Shown here: one piece after another, positions 1 to 6,190 of the stretch
How positions within the stretch are numbered: the first letter of the stretch is position 1
Layout of the letters: every line of letters begins with the position of its first letter
Assembly (NCBI GenBank): GCA_040877415.1
Contig: JBBDNV010000054.1
Location: forward strand, 1 to 6,240
Source: JBBDNV01 sp040877415
GTDB taxonomy: Bacteria > Planctomycetota > Planctomycetia > Pirellulales > PALSA-1355
DNA: 6,240 nt
Direction: 5' to 3'
Program-made: the position numbers and the translations under genes
Notes under the pieces: model-generated
The model's input: only the letters and a program-made list of their open reading frames with translations
Told to the model about the DNA's origin: nothing
Databases searched by the model: none

Positions 1-233
1 GTCGAGCCTTCGCACAACAGCGCCGTGCCGGCCAGCGCGGTCATGGCCGTCGGATAGCGTCCGTCGTTGGCGCTCCAATGTCCCAGCCGCGACTGGGTGC
101 TGGCGATCCAATCGAGGCCGTGCGAGATGAGCCGGTCGACTTTCGGGTCGTCGCCTGCCCGTGCCGCGGACGAAACGGCCAAAACCGCAACGAGGGCGGC
201 CAGGAATAACGGAGCGCTGCGGTGAGACAACAT
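1..233 (-). CDS. Exported squalene-cyclase/prenyltransferase-repeat protein, N-terminal part only
   Basis: The gene begins at the ATG whose first base is 233 and is cut by the left edge after 77 codons, so most of it is missing. Residues 1-26 look like a Sec signal peptide: a short basic start, a hydrophobic core (LFLAALVAVLAV) and an AxA-type cleavage site ending in ARA. The mature part has a helix (VDRLISHGLDWIASTQ) followed by LGHWSANDGRYPTAMTALAGTALL. This resembles one alpha-alpha repeat of the squalene-hopene cyclase/prenyltransferase barrel, with its Q..G.W core. Many planctomycete proteins annotated 'prenyltransferase/squalene oxidase repeat' begin this way. They are exported and of unproven function, and should not be assumed to make hopanoids. 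The start lies 16 bases after the stop of the upstream gene, which suggests one operon. A weak AGAGG sits 13 bases upstream. An in-frame ATG at 266 would add 11 residues and overlap the upstream gene by 17 bases; it has no properly spaced Shine-Dalgarno. The catalytic region is outside the window. Confidence 0.75.
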   Translation of the reverse strand, partial: MLSHRSAPLFLAALVAVLAVSSAARAGDDPKVDRLISHGLDWIASTQSRLGHWSANDGRYPTAMTALAGTALLCEGS

Positions 234-249
234 GGATGGAACGGAACCT

Positions 250-3200
250 CTATTGAGAAATCGCATCCTTGACGCCAAATCCCTCCGCCTCACCCGGGCC
301 TCGCGCCCGCACCAACGCCCGATCGTCGCCACTTCGGTCCGGCGGCGGAAGCGCGGCCTGCGGCTCGGCCGCATCGTGGGTATAGGTCAACGTGATCAGC
401 CTGGTGGGAAGCGAAATCGTGACGGTTCGCGACCGCGGATCGCAGTACACATCGCAAAGCGGGACCGTCGTGCCCGTCAGGTCGTCGTTCTGATAGACAA
501 CCCGACCGCTGCGCTTGTCGATGCACATCACCGAGAGGTTTGGAATTCGGGCGCTGCCCGAGCTCGCCTGGTGGATTTGACGAATGAACACCAACACCGG
601 CAGGTCGGCCGGCTGGCTCAACCACAGCCCATGCTGCGAGAGCAAAACAGGCGAGGGCCATCGTTGTTTGCCGCTTCGGCGATCGAAGGCGTAAACGCGG
701 CCGCTAACGAGCGGGCAGTCGTAAATGGTCGGAAACGGCTGCATCTGGACGTTGCCCCGAGTGCGCGTGGCGGCGTGGACGACCAACGTGTACACGGCGT
801 CCGAGGGGAGCAGGTAAATTCCCATCAGCGTGTTTTCGGGTTGCAGCCGCTCGTCGGCCAACTGTTTTCCGTCGGCCAGCCTGACCAGCGAAAACCGGCC
901 GTCAGGCTGAAACACGCCGACGACCTCGTGCGAGGCGATCGCCGCCTTGGAGCCGGCGGGGAACGTATACGACCAAACGGCCCGGTCCAGCCACGCGTCG
1001 CGCATTTCCATCACGTGGTGTCCGTCGGCCTCTTGCCAGGTGAGCACCTGCCTGCCAACCGTGGCCATGCGCGCTTCGACCGGCGCGATGCGCCGCTTGC
1101 CCAATAACTCGCCGGTGGCGGCGCGGAGCACGAGCGTCTCGCCGTCGGCCGCGGGAGCCGCAAACAAATACTCGTCGTCGCCGAACAGGTCGACTCCCGA
1201 TGCGACGTTCTTGCGCGTCCACATAACCTTGCCCGACAGCGGATCAAGGCAGTGCAGATCGTGCAGCCGCTGGAAGTACACGCCGTTTTCGTGGACCGGC
1301 CCGATCGTGCCGAAACGGCGGCCAAAGCCGTCCTCGGCCACGTATCGCACCGGGCCCCACTTCACGTTCACCGGGCGAGGCACGATCGACTGCATGGTCG
1401 CCAATCCGCCGATCTGATCGTTCAAATCCTCCATCCACAGAATTCGGTTCGCACTGGCGTCGCCGCCGCGCAGCGTGTCGACGGCGATCAGTTGATTGCC
1501 CAACGACAACACCATCAGCCCGCCGTAGACGCTGCCGTAATTGACCGAGGGAGCGTTGTACGCGTTGCGACCGTTTCGCATGCGGCGCATTCCCTGTTCG
1601 GTGAGCGGAATGTGGAATCGGTTCTCGCCGAATCCGTCCTCGGCGATCAGGTACTGACGCGAATCCTCGGTGAGCGACAGCGAGACATTTTCAAACAGCG
1701 GCCCGCTCGGGCCGATGATTTCGAGGTTTGCGGCGCGCTCCGAGCGCCTCGTGCGCGTGCCGCGAATCGAGCCCTTCTCTTCGCGTATCGCCACGTTGCC
1801 TTCGGGCCACGGCTCGTCAGGCGCCAGGCCCGCGCGCACCGGATCGTCGGCGGGCAGCTCGTCGACCAATTGGCGCCCGGTCTTGTCGTCCTTGCAACGA
1901 ACCTTTGCGAAGGGGCCGGCCAATTGGCGATAGTAGACGGCCGCCAGATTCGCCTGGCCCCCGGCGCGAAGCGCCGACGCGAGCCGGGCCACGGCCGGCG
2001 CGGCTTCGGCGTCGTTACTCGACGAGGCTTGTCTTTCGAGCAGCACGCTCTTTTCCAACAGGTCGTCGGGCGAGAGTTTTTCGACTAAAGCCTCGCGCGC
2101 CCGCGCGGCGGCGGGCTGCGAGCCAAAAACGCTGACAAACGTCCGTAGCGCGTCGGCCGAATTCGCCCCCAGCGCCTCGTCGAGGCGAACCTTCACCACC
2201 GCGTCGATGGCCTGCTCCCCGGCCGGGTCGGCCGCCTCGCGCAAAAGCGCCAATTGCTGGCGAATCCAGCGGTCACGCCGCACGCTTAGACGCTCGTCGA
2301 CGACTTCCAGTTCCCACGGCGCCTGCTCGTCGACCAGTTTCATGTACGTCTCGAAGGCGGGCATTATTTCGCCCATCTTTTGCAGGCCGATCGCCTTTAA
2401 CCGCAGGAAATCCAGCCGATGCCGCGGTTGCTCGACGAGTCGCTCCAGCTCGGCCAGGTGTTCGCGATAGGCGGCAAAATCGACGCGCAAACCCGCGAGC
2501 AGGCTTTCGATCAACTGGCCGCGCGTCGTCTCATCGGGCACGAGCGCATAGGACCGGCGGAACAACTCGATCGCTTCGGCCAGAGCCCCCTCGTCAAGCT
2601 TGACTTCGCCCAGCGCGGCCAGCGCGCCGGGATCGTCGGGTTTGGCGGCCAGCGTCTTGGCGATCCGCTCTTTCAGCGCGTCGAGCTGGTAATACGCCTC
2701 CAGGTAATCGGCGCCTTGCGAGACGATGCTGTCTCGGTAGCAGACCAGGTTGCCCGGAACGTTGCCCCCGCGCGACCGGGCGCGACTTTCGATCTGCCCG
2801 GTGCGCAGGTTGATCTGGGCCACTTCGGCCGAGGAGAGCGGCAGATGGTAATGCTCTCCGCTGTAGAAGCCCCGTCCGCTCGGCATGCTGCGCTCGGGCA
2901 GTTGCAATTCGGGCCAGGCCTTCGTGCCGTCGGCCAGGTTCACCGCCGAAACGGAATTGTGGCCGACCAGGATCACCGTGCCCTGGTGTACGCAAGCGAC
3001 GTACAGATTCTTGCCGCGACTCTGTTTCCAAAGTTCCTCGCCGTCGACGAGGCTCAAGCAATAAAGTTGATCGGTTTCGATCGGTGTGACCAAGACGCGG
3101 CCGTCGGCGATCGTGATGCTGGCGTCGGCCCAATGATCGTCGGAGCGCCCCTCCGTACCGGCATAAATGGCCGCCCGACCCCGGAACCGCGCCATCGGGT

Positions 3201-4977
3201 ACTGCTGCTGCCGCGGATACTGATAGCCCCACAACAGCGACCGCGTCGTCAGGTCGATGCCGACGATCGCCCCGGCCGTCGTCGGGCAGACCAGCACGCC
3301 GTCGGCAAAGCTGGGCGTGGCGCCCGAGTTGCGGCGGAATTCGTCCACCGTGACCGGCGGATCGACAACCGCCAGTTGCTGCGACCACTCGAGCGCTCCG
3401 GTTTCGGGCGCGAGCACGACGAGACGAATCTCCTGGCCTTTCACTTCGGCAAGCGCGTAGAGACTTCCCAACAGGGGCAGGGGAGGGCCGAGGAAGAACG
3501 CTCCGGCCAGCTTCGGCTCGTCTTCTCCGGTGATGCCGCCGACTTCCCACTTGAGTTTTCCCTGGGTGCGCAGCTCGCGGGCCGCCAGACGGTTTGTCCC
3601 CCGCGTGTTGACGCTGTAGCGCCTTTGACCGTTGGGCAGCACCGTCATCATGACGTTCGAGGTGAGCCCGGCCAGCCCCAGATCCTCGATGTAAAAGACG
3701 CGCTCGCCGTCGCTCGCGAGCGTGCCATACGTGGCGTCTTCCCACATCCGATCGTCGAGGCCGCTGAAAAGTTTCTGCGTCGTCGCGCCGGTTTGTTGCG
3801 AGCCGAGGGCTGTCAGGAATTGTTCGAGCGATTCGTCCCCGGTCGCGTACCTCCAGACGAGTTTGCCGGTTTCGAAATCCACGGCTTGCAGCGCAAAGGC
3901 GGTCCGCATCAGCACCACGTCGGAGACCGCCAGCGGATGCATGCTCGAGAGCGCCACGATGTCCTGACTGATGTAGTCGTGCCGCTGCTTCGCGACAAAC
4001 TCCTCGATCGCGCGATCGTCGCTGGTACGCTGCCGCCAGCGCGTGCTCAACAGCGGCTGGCCGCCGGAACTGGGCGCGTTGCGGCTTTCGTCCCCGCGGA
4101 ACATCACCCATTGATCCGCTTCCACCGGCGCGACGAGCGGTTGTTTGCCGAATTGCTGTTCCATCCAGGCCAGTGCCTGCCCGTCGGCCGCAAACAGCTT
4201 GACCGGCTTGCCGGCCAGAACCACTTCCGCCGAGCCCTGACTCCGCCTGAATTTCGCGAGCGTCTGTTGAGCCTTTTCAGGTTTGCCGGAGCGCAGCCAG
4301 CACGACGCCAGCGACAGCGACAGCGCCGGCTCGAGTCGCGAAGCGGCGTCGGGCGCGTCCAGCAATCGCTCGAAGCACAAGGCCGCGAACAACGGCCGGT
4401 TCTGATCCAGGTAATGGCGGCCCAACAAAAACGTTGCACAGGCGCCGGCGTGCGTGAAAAAGAAGCGACGCGACACTTCGGCCACTTGCGCCAAGTCGCC
4501 TGCCGCGGCCGCCTCCTTGAGCGTCTGCCGGGCCTGCGACCCGAACTGTAATTCGTACGACTCGCGACCCTGGGGGGGCAATTCGGCCAGCAGCCGGCCG
4601 GCCTCGGCCTTCAGGCTGCGAAAAACCGGCTCCTCCGCATCCGGCTTGAAAAAGAAATCCTCCTTGTCCTCCAAAAGCGAGCCCAAAAGCCGCACCGCCT
4701 CGCCGAAGCGGCGCTCGCCGATCAATTCGCCGGCCAGCTCGAGCCGCCGCTTGGCCTGCCGATCCGGGGGCAGAAACACGCCGTCCGCGGCCAACTCGTC
4801 GTCCCCGCGCAGCGCGGCATTTCGGGCGAAATTGCGCCTGATCTGCACTTGCCGGACGCGAACCCCGGGTGGGGCGGCCGGTTGCGGCGCCTGGGCCAAG
4901 CTGGCCAGCCCCGAAGGGATCAAAATCCCCAATCCGGCGGCGGCCGCCACCAGGTTGCACATTCTTCGTCGCTTCAT
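250..4977 (-). CDS. Very large exported TPR and double PQQ-type beta-propeller repeat protein
   Basis: A 1575-residue protein. Residues 1-30 form a Sec signal peptide (basic MKRRRM, hydrophobic AAAAGLGILI, cleavage near SLAQA). There is no lipobox, so it is probably soluble in the periplasm or loosely envelope-bound. Residues about 74-245 are helical and TPR-like (RRFGEAVRLLGSLLED; RPLFAALCFERLLDAP). Residues about 285-770 form a first propeller, shown by repeated blade endings: ETGKLVW (369), ETGALEW (525), VDGEELW (644), ADGTKAW (682). Residues about 765-1020 are again TPR-like (LGEVKLDEGALAEAIELFRRSY). Residues about 1090-1535 form a second propeller (LSGKVMW at 1247, RSGKQRW at 1434, RSGRVVY at 1489). 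The last 40 residues are charged and look disordered. Such proteins are usually labelled 'PQQ-binding-like beta-propeller' or BamB-like; the fold suggests binding or scaffolding. I see no CxxCH haem site or adjacent-cysteine pair typical of quinoprotein dehydrogenases, so an enzymatic role is unsupported. The chosen ATG has GAGGGAG 5 bases upstream. The next gene follows after 16 bases. The precise role is unknown. Confidence 0.93.
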   Translation of the reverse strand: MKRRRMCNLVAAAAGLGILIPSGLASLAQAPQPAAPPGVRVRQVQIRRNFARNAALRGDDELAADGVFLPPDRQAKRRLELAGELIGERRFGEAVRLLGSLLEDKEDFFFKPDAEEPVFRSLKAEAGRLLAELPPQGRESYELQFGSQARQTLKEAAAAGDLAQVAEVSRRFFFTHAGACATFLLGRHYLDQNRPLFAALCFERLLDAPDAASRLEPALSLSLASCWLRSGKPEKAQQTLAKFRRSQGSAEVVLAGKPVKLFAADGQALAWMEQQFGKQPLVAPVEADQWVMFRGDESRNAPSSGGQPLLSTRWRQRTSDDRAIEEFVAKQRHDYISQDIVALSSMHPLAVSDVVLMRTAFALQAVDFETGKLVWRYATGDESLEQFLTALGSQQTGATTQKLFSGLDDRMWEDATYGTLASDGERVFYIEDLGLAGLTSNVMMTVLPNGQRRYSVNTRGTNRLAARELRTQGKLKWEVGGITGEDEPKLAGAFFLGPPLPLLGSLYALAEVKGQEIRLVVLAPETGALEWSQQLAVVDPPVTVDEFRRNSGATPSFADGVLVCPTTAGAIVGIDLTTRSLLWGYQYPRQQQYPMARFRGRAAIYAGTEGRSDDHWADASITIADGRVLVTPIETDQLYCLSLVDGEELWKQSRGKNLYVACVHQGTVILVGHNSVSAVNLADGTKAWPELQLPERSMPSGRGFYSGEHYHLPLSSAEVAQINLRTGQIESRARSRGGNVPGNLVCYRDSIVSQGADYLEAYYQLDALKERIAKTLAAKPDDPGALAALGEVKLDEGALAEAIELFRRSYALVPDETTRGQLIESLLAGLRVDFAAYREHLAELERLVEQPRHRLDFLRLKAIGLQKMGEIMPAFETYMKLVDEQAPWELEVVDERLSVRRDRWIRQQLALLREAADPAGEQAIDAVVKVRLDEALGANSADALRTFVSVFGSQPAAARAREALVEKLSPDDLLEKSVLLERQASSSNDAEAAPAVARLASALRAGGQANLAAVYYRQLAGPFAKVRCKDDKTGRQLVDELPADDPVRAGLAPDEPWPEGNVAIREEKGSIRGTRTRRSERAANLEIIGPSGPLFENVSLSLTEDSRQYLIAEDGFGENRFHIPLTEQGMRRMRNGRNAYNAPSVNYGSVYGGLMVLSLGNQLIAVDTLRGGDASANRILWMEDLNDQIGGLATMQSIVPRPVNVKWGPVRYVAEDGFGRRFGTIGPVHENGVYFQRLHDLHCLDPLSGKVMWTRKNVASGVDLFGDDEYLFAAPAADGETLVLRAATGELLGKRRIAPVEARMATVGRQVLTWQEADGHHVMEMRDAWLDRAVWSYTFPAGSKAAIASHEVVGVFQPDGRFSLVRLADGKQLADERLQPENTLMGIYLLPSDAVYTLVVHAATRTRGNVQMQPFPTIYDCPLVSGRVYAFDRRSGKQRWPSPVLLSQHGLWLSQPADLPVLVFIRQIHQASSGSARIPNLSVMCIDKRSGRVVYQNDDLTGTTVPLCDVYCDPRSRTVTISLPTRLITLTYTHDAAEPQAALPPPDRSGDDRALVRARGPGEAEGFGVKDAISQ

Positions 4978-4982
4978 GGTGT

Positions 4983-4989
4983 CTCCCTC
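4983..4989 (-). promoter_or_regulatory. Ribosome binding site of the TPR/propeller gene
   Basis: On the minus strand GAGGGAG ends 5 bases before the ATG at 4977. This supports that start over the in-frame ATG at codon 6 (4962), which would also lose the basic n-region of the signal peptide. Confidence 0.75.
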
Positions 4990-5030
4990 ACACCGATTTC
5001 ATCCCGCGGCCAATGGGTCGAATCCGTCCA

Positions 5031-5077
5031 CCACGGCGTCTGCACACGCTGGCCGCCCGACCGCAAACCCGCCGTGG
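5031..5077 (-). promoter_or_regulatory. Stem-loop in the leader of the TPR/propeller gene
   Basis: CCACGGCG at 5031-5038 and CGCCGTGG at 5070-5077 are perfect 8-base inverted arms with a 31-base loop. The structure lies 54-100 bases upstream of the minus-strand start codon, inside the predicted leader and clear of the ribosome binding site. It may stabilise the leader RNA or have a regulatory role. About one local pair of this quality is expected by chance in the region, so confidence is low. Confidence 0.3.
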
Positions 5078-5149
5078 CTGGGCCAAACCGAGCCCAACGT
5101 GCGGCGACTCGGACGCGCACGTTCCCCCGGCCAGCCCTGCCTTTGTCTC

Positions 5150-5160
5150 GAAACACCTCG
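5150..5160. repeat. 11-base direct repeat, copy 1
   Basis: GAAACACCTCG on the plus strand, repeated exactly at 5433-5443. This copy lies about 35 bases downstream of the predicted transcription start of the minus-strand gene. Confidence 0.45.
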
Positions 5161-5198
5161 GGCATCGATAAAGCGCCCGAAGTCGATGAGCTAAGTTT

Positions 5199-5227
5199 AT
5201 CTTAACGTCTCTGCGGCCTGTTCACAA
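5199..5227 (-). promoter_or_regulatory. Candidate sigma-70-type promoter for the TPR/propeller operon
   Basis: On the minus strand TTGTGA (5227-5222) is followed after 17 bases by TAAGAT (5204-5199). Each hexamer matches 4 of 6 consensus bases and the spacing is ideal. It lies in an AT-richer patch of an otherwise GC-rich region. The start would be near 5192, giving a leader of about 215 bases. Planctomycete promoters are poorly characterised, so this is a suggestion only. Confidence 0.35.
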
Positions 5228-5418
5228 GTATTGACCACTGAGCAGTTTAAAACCAACCGGTCACGACTTTTTTTGGCACTTGTCTGCCCGGCGGTACTCG
5301 GGCCGGGTCGCCCAACGCCAGTGGTCGGGCGCGTGGCACCCTGAGTATGCCCGTCGCCGTGCGTCAGCGCGAGTCGGGTTGAAACGCCCCGTGACCGAGT
5401 GCCCGGCAGAAGCCTGGG

Positions 5419-5430
5419 ACGGTCGACCGT
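5419..5430. repeat. 12-base perfect palindrome
   Basis: ACGGTCGACCGT reads identically on both strands. Perfect palindromes of this length are typical of dimeric regulator operators. It sits mid-way between the two divergent genes, about 190 bases from either candidate promoter, and the second copy of the 11-base direct repeat starts 3 bases after it. It could also be chance. Confidence 0.35.
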
Positions 5431-5432
5431 AT

Positions 5433-5443
5433 GAAACACCTCG
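5433..5443. repeat. 11-base direct repeat, copy 2
   Basis: Exact second copy of GAAACACCTCG, 283 bases from the first. It starts 3 bases after the 12-base palindrome. Confidence 0.45.
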
Positions 5444-5575
5444 ACGGGTCGCGCCGGCTGTGGCGATGCTAGGATTTGGTCCCCCAACATCCGGCAATTG
5501 CGCTTGTGAGGGGCCCCCGGTCGCGCTCCTTGCGCGTCGAACCCGCCAGGGTAACGTGGCCTTGTTTTTCGCGCT

Positions 5576-5588
5576 TTTTCCGGGAAAA
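5576..5588. promoter_or_regulatory. Palindrome upstream of the candidate HU promoter
   Basis: TTTTCC, one central G, then GGAAAA form a 13-base odd-centred palindrome. It ends 14 bases before the candidate -35 box of the HU gene, a position suited to an activator or repressor site. No regulator family can be assigned. Confidence 0.35.
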
Positions 5589-5602
5589 TGGGGGCTTGTG
5601 GC

Positions 5603-5630
5603 TTGCAATTTTGGTTAGGTCGATTTTAAT
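5603..5630 (+). promoter_or_regulatory. Candidate sigma-70-type promoter of the HU gene
   Basis: TTGCAA (5603-5608) and TTTAAT (5625-5630) are separated by 16 bases. The -10 box matches consensus at 5 of 6 bases and the -35 at 4 of 6. This is the most AT-rich stretch before the gene. Transcription would start near 5637, giving a leader of about 63 bases that contains the hairpin at 5634-5657 and the ribosome binding site. Confidence 0.5.
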
Positions 5631-5633
5631 CAT

Positions 5634-5657
5634 CGCGTCCCTTAAGTCGAGGACGCG
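5634..5657 (+). promoter_or_regulatory. Inverted repeat at the predicted HU transcription start
   Basis: CGCGTCC (5634-5640) and GGACGCG (5651-5657) are perfect 7-base arms around a 10-base loop. They overlap or immediately follow the predicted start point. The structure could be an operator covering the start, or a 5'-end RNA hairpin that protects the message. It ends 25 bases before the Shine-Dalgarno, so it would not mask it. Confidence 0.4.
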
Positions 5658-5682
5658 CGCAATCCACCTTCAATAAACCCAT

Positions 5683-5689
5683 AAGGAGG
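5683..5689 (+). promoter_or_regulatory. Strong ribosome binding site of the HU gene
   Basis: AAGGAGG is a near-complete Shine-Dalgarno, 10 bases before the ATG at 5700. It fixes the start and suggests high expression, as expected for an abundant chromosomal protein. Confidence 0.85.
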
Positions 5690-5699
5690 GTCAAGCATT

Positions 5700-6032
5700 A
5701 TGGCGAAAACCGCAGCCCCCGCGAAGAAGTCACCCAGCAAGTCGGAAGTGACCAACAACATCGCCGAAGAGACCGGACTGACGAAAAAGCAAGTCGGCGC
5801 CGTGCTCGAAGCGCTGGCTGGCGAAATCAAGAAAGGGCTCTCGAGCAGGGGCCCGGGCGTGTTTGCGATTCCCGGCCTGGTGAAGATCGAAAAGAAAAAG
5901 GTCCCCGCCCGCTCGGCTCAAAAGAACGTGCCCAACCCGTTCAAGCCCGGCGAATTCATGGACCGGCCGGCCAAGCCGGCCACCGTGAAAGTCAAGGTTC
6001 GCGCGCTTAAGAACCTGAAGGACATGGTTTGA
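5700..6032 (+). CDS. HU-family histone-like DNA-binding protein
   Basis: A 110-residue protein, against about 90 for E. coli HU. Residues 1-15 are a Lys/Ala/Pro-rich tail (AKTAAPAKKSPSKS) not found in enteric HU. Residues 14-49 are the helix-turn-helix dimerisation part (SEVTNNIAEETGLTKKQVGAVLEAL). Residues 53-68 correspond to the beta strand around the usual GFGTF motif, here GVFAIPGLVKIEKKK. The DNA-wrapping arm carries NPFKPGEF (79-86), which keeps the NP expected at the arm tip, where the proline intercalates between bases. The C-terminal strand and helix are VKVKVRALKNLKDMV. By family, it binds the minor groove as a dimer, bends DNA and compacts the nucleoid. The gene has its own promoter-like sequence, a strong ribosome binding site and a terminator-like hairpin, so it is probably monocistronic. 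Whether it is the main HU or a paralogue cannot be told from this window. Confidence 0.93.
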   Translation: MAKTAAPAKKSPSKSEVTNNIAEETGLTKKQVGAVLEALAGEIKKGLSSRGPGVFAIPGLVKIEKKKVPARSAQKNVPNPFKPGEFMDRPAKPATVKVKVRALKNLKDMV

Positions 6033-6069
6033 GGCACCAGCGCGGCCAGGGCGCGCTTGCTAACGAACA

Positions 6070-6140
6070 CGGCCGCTCGGCCAGATCTGCCCCACGCGGC
6101 GCAACTGCCGCCGCGGGCCGATCTGGACGAGCGGTTTCTT
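6070..6140 (+). terminator. Long hairpin with T-rich tail, likely terminator of the HU gene
   Basis: CCGCTCG (6073-6079) pairs with CGAGCGG (6128-6134) and CCAGATC (6081-6087) with GATCTGG (6120-6126), separated by one G/A mismatch. Inside, GCCC (6089-6092) pairs with GGGC (6115-6118) and GCGGCG (6096-6101) with CGCCGC (6109-6114), leaving a 7-base loop at 6102-6108. That is about 24 paired bases in a 62-base hairpin. It is followed by TTTCTT, a short imperfect T tract, and starts about 40 bases after the HU stop. The stem is longer than in most intrinsic terminators, so a repeat-element origin is possible. Confidence 0.65.
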
Positions 6141-6156
6141 GCGCGCCTGGTAGCTC

Positions 6157-6187
6157 CTAAGCCGCTTAGCCCGCTAAGCCGCTTAGC
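6157..6187. repeat. Tandem pair of near-perfect palindromes
   Basis: The 14-base unit CTAAGCCGCTTAGC occurs at 6157-6170 and 6174-6187, separated by CCG. Each unit is itself palindromic (CTAAGC, C, GCTTAG). The whole block also folds on itself around CC at 6171-6172 with only one mismatched position in 14. It lies between the HU terminator hairpin and the right edge. It could be an intergenic repeat unit, a protein-binding site or a decayed mobile-element end. Confidence 0.7.
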
Positions 6188-6190
6188 AGC

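Larger units (their letters stand above)
4978..5699. other. Divergent intergenic region, no convincing gene
   Basis: These 722 bases separate two divergent genes. Open frames exist on both strands, as expected at this GC content, but none has a Shine-Dalgarno or a recognisable protein pattern. I looked for tRNA, tmRNA, RNase P and SRP RNA signatures and for a B12-box riboswitch, and found none complete. The region does hold candidate promoters for both genes, a T7 run at 5268-5274, a 12-base palindrome, an 11-base direct repeat and several inverted repeats. Pairs of 8-base arms occur at 5233-5240/5319-5326 and 5258-5265/5390-5397. In a sequence this long and GC-rich, several such pairs are expected by chance. 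Confidence 0.7.

Noticed and set aside
232..1107. A 291-codon plus-strand open frame
   Set aside because: It is antisense to the second propeller of the large gene; its composition is Arg-rich and low in recognisable structure.
2419..4551. A 710-codon plus-strand open frame antisense to the TPR/propeller gene
   Set aside because: Its product is Arg/Gly/Gln-rich without any domain pattern, it lacks a ribosome binding site, and the opposite strand encodes a clear multi-domain protein. Long antisense frames are normal in GC-rich codon usage.
250..4977. A true PQQ-dependent dehydrogenase
   Set aside because: The protein has propeller repeats but no haem-binding CxxCH, no adjacent-cysteine pair and no recognisable active-site arrangement; TPR segments fit a scaffold better.
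4974..5165. A 63-codon minus-strand open frame overlapping the start of the TPR/propeller gene by 4 bases
   Set aside because: The overlap looks like translational coupling, but no ribosome binding site precedes its ATG and the product is Arg-rich and unlike known proteins.
5232..5274. A weak stem (TGACC/GGTCA) followed by T7, resembling a plus-strand terminator
   Set aside because: The stem has only 5 pairs with a 22-base loop, and no plus-strand gene lies upstream for it to end.
5274..5287. A TGGCAC...TGC string resembling a sigma-54 promoter
   Set aside because: The GG-to-GC spacing is one base short of the strict sigma-54 spacing, and nothing suitable is positioned downstream.
5316..5340. 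CCACTGG on the minus strand near GGTGCC, suggesting a cobalamin riboswitch
   Set aside because: The order and spacing of the other conserved B12-riboswitch elements are absent.
5535..5555. GGGTTCGACGC on the minus strand, like a tRNA T-loop
   Set aside because: The flanking bases do not form the T stem and no acceptor, D or anticodon arms can be built.
5280..5618. A 112-codon plus-strand open frame in the intergenic region
   Set aside because: There is no Shine-Dalgarno before its ATG, its composition is Arg/Pro/Gly-rich, and it covers the palindromes and candidate promoter region.
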